Made by a program: the position numbers and the translations under genes | Notes under the pieces: generated by a model | Seen by the model: the letters and a program-made list of their open reading frames with translations, nothing else | What the model was told of the DNA's origin: nothing | Database searches by the model: none | NCBI GenBank assembly: GCA_002304445.1 | Contig: NEVA01000013.1 | Coordinates: forward strand, 1 to 64,000 | Direction: 5' to 3' | Origin: Opitutia bacterium Tous-C4FEB | GTDB lineage: Bacteria > Verrucomicrobiota > Verrucomicrobiia > Opitutales > Opitutaceae | DNA: 64,000 nt | In this document: one piece after another, positions 14,711 through 23,311 of the stretch | Layout of the letters: the number at the start of each line of letters is the position of its first letter | Position numbering within the stretch: the stretch's first letter is position 1

Positions 14711-15733
14711 ATGTCACGCAACGGAATCCTCGCCGGCGGCAACTGGATCGTCGACCACGTCAAACTCATCAACACGTGGCCACCCCAAGACGCCCTCGCC
14801 TCCATCCTCTCGCAGTCCGACGGCAACGGCGGCTCCGCCTACAACCTGCTCAAGAATCTCTCGCGCCTCGGCGCCGCGTTTCCCCTTGAAGCGGTGGGCC
14901 TCATCGGCGACGACGCCGATGGTCGAGCCATTTTCGCCGACTGCGCCGCCCACCGCATCACGACCGCGCAACTGCGCACCACCCGTGAAGCCGCCACCAG
15001 CTACACCGATGTGATGACGGTACGCGACACCGCGCGCCGCACGTTTTTCCACCAACGCGGCGCCAACGCCCTGCTCGCCCCCGCGCACTTTGATTTTGCC
15101 GCCACCCACGCGAAGATTTTTCACCTCGGCTATCTCCTGCTGCTCGACGCCCTCGACACCCCGGGCCCGGACGGACGTCCCGCCGCCGCCGCCGTGCTTG
15201 CCCGCGCCCGCACCGCCGGTCTCATCACCTCCGTCGATTGCGTGAGCGAAGCCGGTCCGCGTTTCCGCACCCATGTCACGCCCGTCCTGCCCGAGGTCGA
15301 TGTGCTCTTCGCCAACGACTACGAAGCCGAGCAACTCACCGGCCTGACGCTCGGCCGTGGTCCGACTCTAGATCGCGCCGCCGTCGAACAAGCCGCCCGC
15401 GCCCTGATCGCGCTGGGCGTACGCGCATGGGCGGTCGTGCATTTTCCCGAGGGCGTCTGCGCCTGCTCGGGCACAGGAGAAATCTGCTGGCAACCCTCGG
15501 TGCGTGTCCCGGTTGCCGCGATCGCCGGCACGGCCGGCGCAGGCGACGCCCTCGCCTCCGGCATCTTGTTCGGCCTGCATGAAGCGTGGCCGATGCCACG
15601 CGCCCTCGAACTTGGCGTCTGCGCCGCCGCGGCTTCGCTCCGCAGCCCGACTTGCTCCGACTCCGTGGAATCGGCCGTCGCCTGCCTCGACCTTGGCCGC
15701 AGCCACGGTTTTCACGCCGACGGCACTCATTGA
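14711..15733 (+). CDS. PfkB/ribokinase-family carbohydrate kinase
   Basis: The 340-residue protein has the family start GGNWIVDHVKLI, an NGGSAYNLLKNLSRLG segment matching PfkB signature 1, and the C-terminal anion-hole motif GTAGAGDALASG (signature 2), whose Asp is the catalytic base. It should transfer the gamma-phosphate of ATP to a sugar hydroxyl. It closes the DeoR-aldolase-dehydrogenase-kinase operon. A family A repeat in hairpin arrangement lies 34 bp past its stop and may stabilise or end the transcript. Substrate unknown. Confidence 0.92.
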   Translation: MSRNGILAGGNWIVDHVKLINTWPPQDALASILSQSDGNGGSAYNLLKNLSRLGAAFPLEAVGLIGDDADGRAIFADCAAHRITTAQLRTTREAATSYTDVMTVRDTARRTFFHQRGANALLAPAHFDFAATHAKIFHLGYLLLLDALDTPGPDGRPAAAAVLARARTAGLITSVDCVSEAGPRFRTHVTPVLPEVDVLFANDYEAEQLTGLTLGRGPTLDRAAVEQAARALIALGVRAWAVVHFPEGVCACSGTGEICWQPSVRVPVAAIAGTAGAGDALASGILFGLHEAWPMPRALELGVCAAAASLRSPTCSDSVESAVACLDLGRSHGFHADGTH

Positions 15734-15766
15734 TGATTACCGAAAAATGAGACGGCCCTGGTTGAA

Positions 15767-15830
15767 AGTAGGGCGGGGTCTATGACCCGCCCATCCACGC
15801 CTCGAAGGCGGGTCACAGACCCCGCCCTTC
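15767..15830. repeat. Dispersed palindromic repeat, family A, copy 3 (complete inverted pair)
   Basis: AGGGCGGGGTCTATGACCCG and, 14 bp after the first arm, its reverse complement with a single change form two arms of about 22 bp. This is the clearest full copy of the family and shows the ancestral layout: two inverted units around a short spacer. It lies at the 3' end of the kinase operon. Confidence 0.75.
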
Positions 15831-15905
15831 TCCCGAATCGCGTCACTTCTTGGCGCAACTCTCAATAAGGATCAGCCTCTCGCAATAACAGAGGGGCGCC
15901 GTCGT

Positions 15906-15955
15906 AGCATGGGCGTCCCCGCCCATGTTCCAGTCCCGAGGGCGGGACACCCGCG
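15906..15955. repeat. Palindromic intergenic repeat, family B
   Basis: GCATGGGCGTCCCCGCCCATG-type sequence followed by CCCGAGGGCGGGACACCCGC: two short GC palindromes in tandem. Related text (GACCCCATGGTCGGGACGCCC) occurs at about 16656-16680. Function unknown. Confidence 0.5.
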
Positions 15956-15998
15956 CCGCTTTTTGAATTTCCACGGCGCCCGCCGAAACACCCGAATA

Positions 15999-16028
15999 CA
16001 AAAAAGCCGGGCGATTTTGCGCCCGGCT
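15999..16028 (-). terminator. Rho-independent terminator of the cytochrome b562-like gene
   Basis: AGCCGGGC (16005-16012) and GCCCGGCT (16021-16028) pair, with one more G-C pair inside. On the minus strand the hairpin is followed by a run of six T. It lies 36 bp past the minus-strand gene's stop. Confidence 0.85.
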
Positions 16029-16063
16029 AAACTGAAGAAACGACGGAGCTTTCCGCCGGCCAA

Positions 16064-16528
16064 TTATTGCTTTGGCTTCGGCTTGCGGAATTCCTTGTGC
16101 GAAGATTTTTGCTGCGCGTCCAATTCAGCGATCACCTTGGCGGCTTCGTCATTTTTCCCGGCCTTGAACGCGGCCTCAAGTTTACCGACGAGCTCGATCA
16201 TCTTCTTCATCTCGGTCTTGTAGGCCTCGACGAACTTGGCCTGGTTTGCGGCCGGCTGGTCGGCGGTGTATTCGGGCTTAAAAGCCAAAGATGCCTCGGC
16301 CTCTTTTTTGATCGTGGCCACAAGCGCGAGGGAGCCCTCGTTCTTGGTGGCATCGGCGGCTTGGCGCTTCAGTCGGCGCCAAGCACCGTTGAGCTTTTCC
16401 ATGCGATCACCGAGCTCGGAATGTTTTTCTTCACCTTTGGCGGCGGCCGGTTTGGCGGCTTCGGCGCCCACCAGGGGAGAGCAGACGAGGGCAAGAACAG
16501 CAGTGGCGATGAGGAGACGGTTTTTCAT
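16064..16528 (-). CDS. Exported cytochrome b562-like protein
   Basis: The 154-residue protein has a signal peptide (MKNRLLIATAVLALVCS, cleavage near GAEA) and a helical, Lys/Ala/Glu-rich mature part. Two short motifs match the heme ligands of cytochrome b562: RMEKLN near the mature N-terminus (Met43) and SSHKEFR near the C-terminus (His144). Their separation of 101 residues is close to the 95 of the E. coli protein, where Met7 and His102 hold a non-covalent heme. A role as periplasmic electron carrier or heme-binding four-helix bundle is therefore likely but unproven. It stands alone between repeats, with its own terminator. Confidence 0.6.
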   Translation of the reverse strand: MKNRLLIATAVLALVCSPLVGAEAAKPAAAKGEEKHSELGDRMEKLNGAWRRLKRQAADATKNEGSLALVATIKKEAEASLAFKPEYTADQPAANQAKFVEAYKTEMKKMIELVGKLEAAFKAGKNDEAAKVIAELDAQQKSSHKEFRKPKPKQ

Positions 16529-16764
16529 AATTGGGAGAAAGGTAGAGGAAGGATACCCCGTAAAGATACGCCGATACCCACCCCGGCGGGCAACTCCATT
16601 TCACCGCGAAACGCTCGGGCCAGCTCCAGCCCGCGCATCGTGCCCGGGCGCCGCCGACCCCATGGTCGGGACGCCCACGCACTCCGAATCACCGACGTCG
16701 CTTCCCGGAACACCCGTGAAAAAAAGGGAGTGGTTGCCCCGCCCTGCTACAGGAATCACGGGGA

Positions 16765-19110
16765 TCAGCGCGCCGGGGTTGCTTGAGCGCCGAGGCGTTC
16801 CGCTTCGTCGAAATGATCGGCGGCTTCGAGAAGTTTGCCCTGTTGCCGCAGCACGTGGGCGAGGTTTCGGTGGGCGTCGATGAACGAGGGCCGCAACTGA
16901 ATCGCCCGGCGGAATTCGCCGACCGCCGCCGCCAGATCGCCCATGCTCGCGAGCGCGACCGCCAAATTGCCATGCAAGTCCGGATCACCGGGCGCCACCA
17001 CCAGGCCAGCTCGAAACCGCGCCGCCGCTTCGGGCCAACGTCCGGCTTGGGCCAGAGCGTTGCCCAGCGTGGCGTGAGCGGCGGAAGCAGCGGGTTCCAA
17101 TTGCACCAACGCTTCGAATTGGACGATCGCCTCCGACCAGCGCGACTGCTGCATCAACGCGGTGCCCCAGTCGCGGCGAATTTTCGCCGACTCAGGGGCC
17201 CAGCGCGCAGCCAATGCAAACCGCTCCAGCGCCTCAGGCACCCGACCGGCAGCCATCAGCGCACGCCCGAGGTTGGCATGCGCCTCGGCGAAATCCGGGG
17301 TGAGCTCCAACGCACGCCCGTAGCTTGCGATCGCCGCGGCGGTCCGCCCGGCGTCGCGCTGCGCATTGCCGAGATTGTTGTGGTTGGTCGAGTTCCCCGG
17401 ATTCAACCGCACCGCTTGCTCGAGGTGATAAATCGCTTCGGTCGTGCGACCCTTGGCGGCCAACTCGCAACCGAAATTGTTATGGGCCTCGGCGTAGGCG
17501 GGCTTGAGTTGCAACGCCCGTTCGTAGCACGCCACGGCTTCGTCCACGCGGCCAAGGCTCCGCAGCGCATTGCCCAAGTTATTGTGCACCTCGGCGTAGC
17601 CGGGTCGCAGTTCCAGCGCCCGGGCGAAAATCGGCAACGCCTCCTCCGCCCGGCCAACCACGACAAGTTCGCACCCAAGATCGTTGTAGCCCGGGGCATC
17701 ATCGGGCCGCAGCCGCAGGCCCTCCCGCAAGCACGCGATGGCCTCCTCGTGACGCCCTTCTTTTAGCAGCGTGCTGCCGAGATTAAACCACGCCATCGAC
17801 GCCGCCGGATTTCGCGCCAGCGTGGCGCGCCAGAGCGTTTCACTGCTGAGATACACGGCGCTTTCCCGCCAAGTCAGGAAGCCCAAGCCCCCGATAAGCA
17901 GGGCGGAAAAAACGGGCCGCGCCCGACCGAGTACAGCCGGCCAACGGTCCAGTGCCACCGTGATCGCCGCGCCCGCAAGCGCGAGCGGTCCCATGCTGGC
18001 GAGGTATTGAAAATGATCTCCGACAAACGAATACCGGAAAAAATAAATGCTGAAAAATCCCAGCACGGGAAACAGCAGCGCGCCGAAAAAAATCGCGGCA
18101 AAAAACACGGGTCGCAGCGCCCCCGCCCTGCCCCGCCAAAGTCCGGCTACCACCAGCATCACCCCGGCAAACGGCAAAAACGCCAGCGGCGTAGCCGCAA
18201 TCTCCCAGCGGGGATAGATGAAGATGAGATCGGCCGGCCACGCCAGTTTTCCGATGTAAAACCAAACCGCGCGGCCCGCGATGACGAAGCGCTCGGGCCA
18301 AGTCTGGGCCCAAGCCACCCCTTGGGCCCCCGAATTGACCCGCTGCTCCCAAATCGTCCAGCCGGCGGCACCGAACGACAAGAGGAAGAACGGCACGAGC
18401 GGTATTAGGTCACGCCACGCGAACCGACCGCGTCGCCACCAGACGCAGAGCGCCAACACCACCGGCAAAGGCACCGTCGAGGGCTTGCTCAAGATGGCCA
18501 GCACGGCGCAGACCAGCGCTCCCACATAAGCGGGATGGCTCAAAGTAAGGCGGGGCGATGCCCCGTCCTGACTTCTCGTTGGCGACGTCGGTGGCGGATC
18601 AGAGACCCGCCCAACTTCCAGCCAACGCAGCCAGCCCAGAATAGCACCAAGGAAGAACACCGCAGACTGCGTATTCTTGAGCTCACAGATCCACGCCACC
18701 GACTCCACCTGCACCGGATGCAACGCCCAAAGCGCCGCGCCCAACCACGCACCGCGTGCGTTCAGGCGCACCAGCACCCGCCACAACAGCACCGCCGCCA
18801 GCGCATGAAAGAGCAGCGTGACGACATGATAGCCAGAGGGATTGAGCCCCCAGAGCGCGTGCTGCACCCAGAAATTGGTGAGAACAAGGGGGAAATAATT
18901 CGCCGCCGCCGTTGTCCAAATCTCCTTCAGACCAAGCGGGCCGACGATCGTGGGATTGGCCGTGATGTGCAGATCGTCGTCCCACAGAAAGTCCCCGGGC
19001 AGCGCAGGACTGAAGCAAAGGACCACCGCAGTGACCAAAACCAAACCGAAGACGAGGTTTCGCCAGCGGCCTTGGCCGGACCGCTGCGATTCCGAAGTAG
19101 GCTCATTCAT
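16765..19110 (-). CDS. TMTC-like polytopic membrane protein with C-terminal TPR repeats
   Basis: The 781-residue protein has a first half of about ten transmembrane helices with the PMT-like luminal motif FLWDDDLHITANP after helix 1 and the HPVQVESVAW loop, then roughly nine to ten tetratricopeptide repeats (for example DEAVACYERALQLKPAYAEA and ASYGRALELTPDFAEAHANL). This layout resembles eukaryotic TMTC O-mannosyltransferases and many uncharacterised PVC proteins, so lipid-linked sugar transfer to proteins is possible. ATG 19110 is preferred to 19131. Unusually, residues about 167-190 (VGRVSDPPPTSPTRSQDGAS) are encoded by a family A dispersed repeat sitting in frame in a loop. Confidence 0.85.
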   Translation of the reverse strand: MNEPTSESQRSGQGRWRNLVFGLVLVTAVVLCFSPALPGDFLWDDDLHITANPTIVGPLGLKEIWTTAAANYFPLVLTNFWVQHALWGLNPSGYHVVTLLFHALAAVLLWRVLVRLNARGAWLGAALWALHPVQVESVAWICELKNTQSAVFFLGAILGWLRWLEVGRVSDPPPTSPTRSQDGASPRLTLSHPAYVGALVCAVLAILSKPSTVPLPVVLALCVWWRRGRFAWRDLIPLVPFFLLSFGAAGWTIWEQRVNSGAQGVAWAQTWPERFVIAGRAVWFYIGKLAWPADLIFIYPRWEIAATPLAFLPFAGVMLVVAGLWRGRAGALRPVFFAAIFFGALLFPVLGFFSIYFFRYSFVGDHFQYLASMGPLALAGAAITVALDRWPAVLGRARPVFSALLIGGLGFLTWRESAVYLSSETLWRATLARNPAASMAWFNLGSTLLKEGRHEEAIACLREGLRLRPDDAPGYNDLGCELVVVGRAEEALPIFARALELRPGYAEVHNNLGNALRSLGRVDEAVACYERALQLKPAYAEAHNNFGCELAAKGRTTEAIYHLEQAVRLNPGNSTNHNNLGNAQRDAGRTAAAIASYGRALELTPDFAEAHANLGRALMAAGRVPEALERFALAARWAPESAKIRRDWGTALMQQSRWSEAIVQFEALVQLEPAASAAHATLGNALAQAGRWPEAAARFRAGLVVAPGDPDLHGNLAVALASMGDLAAAVGEFRRAIQLRPSFIDAHRNLAHVLRQQGKLLEAADHFDEAERLGAQATPAR
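18543..18612. repeat. Family A repeat inside the TPR membrane-protein gene
   Basis: AAGTAAGGCGGGGCGATGCC (18543-18562) and GGCGGATCAGAGACCCGCCC (18593-18612) are the two halves of the dispersed family A element. The reading frame of the minus-strand gene passes through it without a stop, adding about 24 Pro/Ser/Thr-rich residues to a loop between membrane helices. Confidence 0.7.
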
Positions 19111-19228
19111 GGCTCCACCACTCCCACGCATGGATCATCTCCGGGTCAATGTCCCCGCTCCAAATCCCGGAGGAAACTTACGCCCGGCCCAAACTCGGCA
19201 CCGGGTTTGAGGCAAGCGCACGGAGAAT

Positions 19229-22200
19229 TTAGAACGTAGCCTTAAAACCGAGCACCCAATTCGCGCCATACTCCTGAAAATTGCGCAGCGCGGGGTTCAC
19301 GCCCTCGGGCGATCCGGGAGGCGACTCATACCAAATCACGGGAACTCCGGTAATGTTGCGTCCCTGCAGATACATGGCGTAGCGCTGGGAAAACGTCCAA
19401 GACATCGACAGGTCGAACTGGGTGATGGCGGCTTTGTAGCGGCCGTAAATACCGTTGGGGGAATCATCACGCCAAACCATGCCCAGCGAGCCATTGAAGC
19501 GACGGTAAGAATAGCCCAAACGCGAAGTCAGGCGATGAGGCGACAGATTGTTCCGGCGCTGATTCGCGTAAGAGCGGGTGTAGGCGATATTCACATTTGT
19601 CCCGGCGAACATCACCGGGAGAAACCCGAGGGTCTGTTGGTAAGCCAACTCCATATTTCTAAATTTCCGCTCCTCGTTACTGTTACGCGTCGAGCGGAAA
19701 GTATAGACGATGAAATCCGGGTCATCGATGCCGAACTCCTCGGCGGTAAAATCAAAGGTCTCACGCAAATTTCGGATCTCATTTTGTGAGAGCGCCACCG
19801 AAACCTGGCCCGGCGCTCGCGCTCCAAAGTAGTACGAGAGGCGCGTCTGATAGTTCTTGGAGAATTCCGGTTTCAGATCGGCATTTGGCGCGTCCACCCG
19901 CTGGAGGTCCTCCAGCACGTTGAAGTTGCCCGTTAGATTATCCACCGGCGGCCGCGAGATGGCCCTATTGGCGCCGATTTGAAACTCAAGCTGCGGGGTG
20001 ATTTTAAACTTAAACACCGTAGAGGGAAATACATTGTAATACTCGGACTCGCGGACGACCCGAGGTTGGCTGAGGAACTGATACTCCAGCCCCGGAACCG
20101 TGGTCGCACGGCCCGCCGCGTTCACCGGGAAGCCGGCCGCCACGATTTCCCGTCGGAGGCGTGGATCGAACTCGGTAAACTCATTCAACGTGTTCTCAAC
20201 GCGCACGCCCACCCGCATCGTCAAACGACGTGAGAGTGAGGTGTCAGCCTGCAGAAAACCGGCGGTCACCGTCTGTTTGAAATTCCGGCGGGTGCCGACA
20301 TTTGACGTATACCAATTATCCGGGACGGCCGTGTTGACAAAAAGCTCGGGTTTGGTCCGGAACAGATAGGCAATCTGATTGCGGTCGGCCCGAGGCGGCA
20401 TGCCCTGTACGCCGGCGAGGTTGAAAACCGTCAAGGCATTGGTCGTGCCGGTATCGAAAGGATGCGAGGAAATGTAGCCCAAGTTGGCCCAGTTGCCGAA
20501 CGTGGCGTTTTGGTTGGCGCCCGTGGTCGGGTTCACGGTGGTGGTGTTTCCTCCGGGTCCCACGTAGGACCAGATTGACTGCGATCCGATGTCGAAATTC
20601 TTGCGCGTTTCCTCGTTCCATTTTCCGCCCATTTTGAGGGCGGTCGGGAACCGGCGGAAGGGCAGCACCCAGCGCCCGTTCAGTTGGCCGTTCCAAATTT
20701 CGGTAAACCAAGTGCGGCCGGAGTTCTGGACCCGGGTGCCACCGCTACGGGTATTCGTGTCGGTGAAGCTGCGGAGGTCATACCAGTCCGGACCCGACGT
20801 CTGCCGGATGGTCCATTCCCAAGATTCGGCGTGGGGCCGCGTCGCGACCCAATCGCTCGGCACGCCCCCGCCCTCGGATTCGCTAAATCCTCGCTCAAGG
20901 GCTTCGTAGTTATTGACCGACTTGGAGAACGTGAACGCTCCGTCGAAGGTGAAGGCATTGATCTTGTATTCAAACTTCGGCGCAAACGTGCGGGTGTAGG
21001 TGAGCTTGGAGGAGGAGCCACCCCCGTTGTTGAGCGTCGGCACCGTGTTCGTCGCCGAGCGAGCCGTGCCGACCGTGAGGATGCCGTCCCCCGTGACGAA
21101 ACTGCGCCCGTTGTTGGAGTTAGCGTTATTGTTCGCCGCCACGAACGTGAAGTTGCGGTTCCAAAACTCACCTTCCGTGTAGGTGTAGATCGCATTCAAC
21201 GAGAGCACCAATCGCGGTGTGGCTTTGAAATCTGCCGTCAAAAGCAAAGAGTCCTTTAGGATAAACTTCGGACCGTCTTTAAAGTTCACCTGCCGGGCGA
21301 CCATTGGCCGCGTATCCCCGAGAGCGGCGTTGGGATTCCGGTTGTAATCTACGTTTACGTCATATTGCTCGGTATAGGAATTGGCGCGGGAGGCGCTCAA
21401 CAAAATACCGAGGCGGCGGTCAAGGAACGACTCCGAGTATTCAAAGGCATAGTTGGGCGCCCATTTGTATTCACGAAAATCACTCGGGCCCTGCGTTTTC
21501 CTTAAAGTAAACTCCTCATCGTTGAAGTTGATGCTAGTGTTAACCCCGACGCGGCGACCTTTGCGCTCAAAGGCCCGGCGCGTCTTCATGTTGATCGTGC
21601 CCGCCGGGGAATCGGCATCGGACTCCGCGCTGGTCGTCCGGCTGATCTCGATCGACTCGATCGAGGTAATGGAAAAGCCCTCGAAACTCGTCGCCCGCGA
21701 CGCCTCGCCTCCGCCGCGGTTGGCATCCGCGCTGGCCGAGCGAATGCCATCGAACGACACCCCGACATATTGGCTGTCCATGCCGCCGAGCCGCGGACCA
21801 CGGGCTTCAGATTCGACGTAGTCCAGGTCCACACCCGGCAAGTATTTCAAGAACTCGCCAACGTTGCCGTCCGTGACATCGCCGAAAATGTCCGACGAAA
21901 CCGACGTGGTGATGTCCATATTGCGACGTTGGGCCTGAATGGCCTTCGCGTTACCCTCGCGCTCGGAATCCACCGTAAAGGCGGCCAGCTGGACCACCCC
22001 GTCTTTGCGCGTCACCGGGGCCGGCGCGGCGGTGCTGAGAATATTGATTTCCCGCACCGCCGGGCTGCCCGCGGTGACGGTGAAGGAATCCTTTACCGTG
22101 GCATAGCCGGAAAACGAAACGGCGATCGCCGCCGGACCCGCCGCCACATTTGGAAACTGGAACGAGCCGTCACCCTCCGTGTACGTCACTTGGTTCGTGC

Positions 22201-22378
22201 CCTCGAGCCGCACCTCGGCATTACGCACATACTCATTCGTCACGGGGTTAAACACCTTACCTTGCACGGAGCCCGTGCCGCCCGATTGGGCCACGAGGGC
22301 TGCGGCGGAAAAAAACCAGCCAAGCAGGAATGCGAATGGCGATAGCTCACGCCAGAATCGGGCACTTTTCTGAGTCAT
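19229..22378 (-). CDS. TonB-dependent receptor with N-terminal carboxypeptidase-regulatory-like domain
   Basis: The 1049-residue outer-membrane protein has a signal peptide (cleavage near AAALVAQ), a CarboxypepD_reg-like beta-sandwich (about 37-115, GSVQGKVFNPVTNEYVRNAEVRLEGT), a TonB-box region (VQLAAFTVDSEREG), a plug domain (about 140-270) and a long barrel ending in an aromatic residue (WVLGFKATF). This SusC-like subtype is much expanded in Opitutaceae and probably imports oligosaccharides or other large ligands. No SusD partner is next to it. A run of nine C lies directly before the start codon on its strand. Confidence 0.93.
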   Translation of the reverse strand: MTQKSARFWRELSPFAFLLGWFFSAAALVAQSGGTGSVQGKVFNPVTNEYVRNAEVRLEGTNQVTYTEGDGSFQFPNVAAGPAAIAVSFSGYATVKDSFTVTAGSPAVREINILSTAAPAPVTRKDGVVQLAAFTVDSEREGNAKAIQAQRRNMDITTSVSSDIFGDVTDGNVGEFLKYLPGVDLDYVESEARGPRLGGMDSQYVGVSFDGIRSASADANRGGGEASRATSFEGFSITSIESIEISRTTSAESDADSPAGTINMKTRRAFERKGRRVGVNTSINFNDEEFTLRKTQGPSDFREYKWAPNYAFEYSESFLDRRLGILLSASRANSYTEQYDVNVDYNRNPNAALGDTRPMVARQVNFKDGPKFILKDSLLLTADFKATPRLVLSLNAIYTYTEGEFWNRNFTFVAANNNANSNNGRSFVTGDGILTVGTARSATNTVPTLNNGGGSSSKLTYTRTFAPKFEYKINAFTFDGAFTFSKSVNNYEALERGFSESEGGGVPSDWVATRPHAESWEWTIRQTSGPDWYDLRSFTDTNTRSGGTRVQNSGRTWFTEIWNGQLNGRWVLPFRRFPTALKMGGKWNEETRKNFDIGSQSIWSYVGPGGNTTTVNPTTGANQNATFGNWANLGYISSHPFDTGTTNALTVFNLAGVQGMPPRADRNQIAYLFRTKPELFVNTAVPDNWYTSNVGTRRNFKQTVTAGFLQADTSLSRRLTMRVGVRVENTLNEFTEFDPRLRREIVAAGFPVNAAGRATTVPGLEYQFLSQPRVVRESEYYNVFPSTVFKFKITPQLEFQIGANRAISRPPVDNLTGNFNVLEDLQRVDAPNADLKPEFSKNYQTRLSYYFGARAPGQVSVALSQNEIRNLRETFDFTAEEFGIDDPDFIVYTFRSTRNSNEERKFRNMELAYQQTLGFLPVMFAGTNVNIAYTRSYANQRRNNLSPHRLTSRLGYSYRRFNGSLGMVWRDDSPNGIYGRYKAAITQFDLSMSWTFSQRYAMYLQGRNITGVPVIWYESPPGSPEGVNPALRNFQEYGANWVLGFKATF

Positions 22379-22381
22379 AAT

Positions 22382-22390
22382 GGGGGGGGG
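22382..22390 (-). repeat. Nine-base C tract just upstream of the TonB receptor start
   Basis: On the coding (minus) strand nine C lie 3 bp before the ATG, followed upstream by a further block of five C. Homopolymers of this length in the ribosome-binding region are rare and can slip in replication, changing the spacing to the start codon. The tract itself is plain; its effect is inference. Confidence 0.6.
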
Positions 22391-22573
22391 TTAGGGGGAT
22401 CGGCACTGCCGGTAAAGCGGCACCGAGTAGCTGTATTGACGACAGTTCAATCAGAAACCTCGGAGCGCGTTTCCGACAAGTTCGAATTCCAAAACAACGA
22501 AGAAAGTTTCGTGGTGGCCAAGAAAAAGTTGCCGCGACAGAGTCGTCCCGAAGCAAGGAATGAAGTGCTCCCC

Positions 22574-23065
22574 ATGAGTGAAGACCCCATCGATCCGCCT
22601 CGAAAATTCTACAGCCTGAAACCGAGGGAATTTGACGCCATCAATGGACCACCCCGCACCGCTCCCACCGACGCCCTTGATTCGCGACCCGATCCCGGGA
22701 TCGCGCCCGCTGCGTCCGGTCCGATTACGGTCCAGGGCTTAAATCGCGCCGCCGCCGGTCAAGCACCCGTCCTCGGAGTCAACGGCCCGGTCAACCACGC
22801 CAACGACGTTCACGGTCTGCTCGAACTCAATCGCCGCCGCGCCGAAGCCGCCGGTGACTTTACCGTCAAGACCGTCCAGCCCCGTCGGTCACGGCGCAAA
22901 AGCGATTTCTGGATGCTCGTCGGTCTCGCCAACCTGTTCTGCGTCGGCTTTACCGCGGCCGTAAGCGGGGGCAGTCCCATCGTCATGCTCTACGGTCTGG
23001 CCTGCGGAGGATTCATGACCGCCGCGCTCATTTGGATCATGTGGTTCGTGATGGACGACTACTGA
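22574..23065 (+). CDS. Small protein with two C-terminal membrane helices, function unknown
   Basis: The 163-residue form begins at ATG 22574 (MSEDPIDPPRKFYSLKPREF), preceded by GAATGAAG. The frame is open back to 22436, but the extra residues are low-complexity and fall in the divergent promoter region of the TonB receptor. The N-terminal two thirds are polar and Pro/Asn-rich, followed by a basic patch (RRSRRKSD) and two helices (FWMLVGLANLFCVGFTAAV, IVMLYGLACGGFMTAALIWI). It is probably a cytoplasm-facing inner-membrane protein. I recall similar PPRKFY-beginning hypotheticals in Verrucomicrobia but cannot name a function. Confidence 0.65.
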   Translation: MSEDPIDPPRKFYSLKPREFDAINGPPRTAPTDALDSRPDPGIAPAASGPITVQGLNRAAAGQAPVLGVNGPVNHANDVHGLLELNRRRAEAAGDFTVKTVQPRRSRRKSDFWMLVGLANLFCVGFTAAVSGGSPIVMLYGLACGGFMTAALIWIMWFVMDDY

Positions 23066-23101
23066 TTCTAATTCGCATCCAAATTGGGACAGCTAAAGAT
23101 C

Positions 23102-23195
23102 GAGGCAGGCGCTCGCTCGCTCGCGGGCGATCCTTTGCCACAGCACCGCCGCGCGACGCCCAGAATCGCCCGCGAGCGGGCTCCTACCTCCAGCC
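23102..23195. repeat. REP-like inverted repeat, family C (GCTCGCGGGCGAT type)
   Basis: CTCGCTCGCGGGCGATC near 23117-23134 and GAATCGCCCGCGAGCGGGCT near 23163-23182 are inverted halves around a GC-rich spacer. The right half ends CTCCTAC, the same form as the widespread GTAGGAGC...GCTCGCGGGCGA extragenic repeats. Other copies lie at 24228-24258 and 60284-60312, and one lies in a coding sequence (50681-50712). Confidence 0.65.
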
Positions 23196-23311
23196 CCGTG
23201 AGACTCATCCTTCATCGCGCATTGAAGTGACCGCTTCGCCGCGCGTCGCAGGGGCGGCGCTCGCCGAAGCCCGAGGACCCCGGCATTCCGGATGACCATC
23301 GCGCCCCGCCC

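Larger units (their letters stand above)
15734..16063. other. Gene-free interval of 330 bp made of repeats and a terminator
   Basis: No plausible coding frame is seen. The interval holds a family A double repeat (15767-15830), a spacer of about 70 bp without recognised features, a family B palindrome (about 15906-15955) and the minus-strand terminator of the following convergent gene (15999-16028). Confidence 0.7.

Noticed and set aside
11887-15733. Assignment of the DeoR operon to the sulfoquinovose (sulfo-EMP) pathway
   Set aside because: Regulator, kinase and aldolase types are similar in logic, but the aldolase is of the FbaB/LsrF type, there is no isomerase or SLA reductase, and the Gfo/Idh enzyme has no counterpart.
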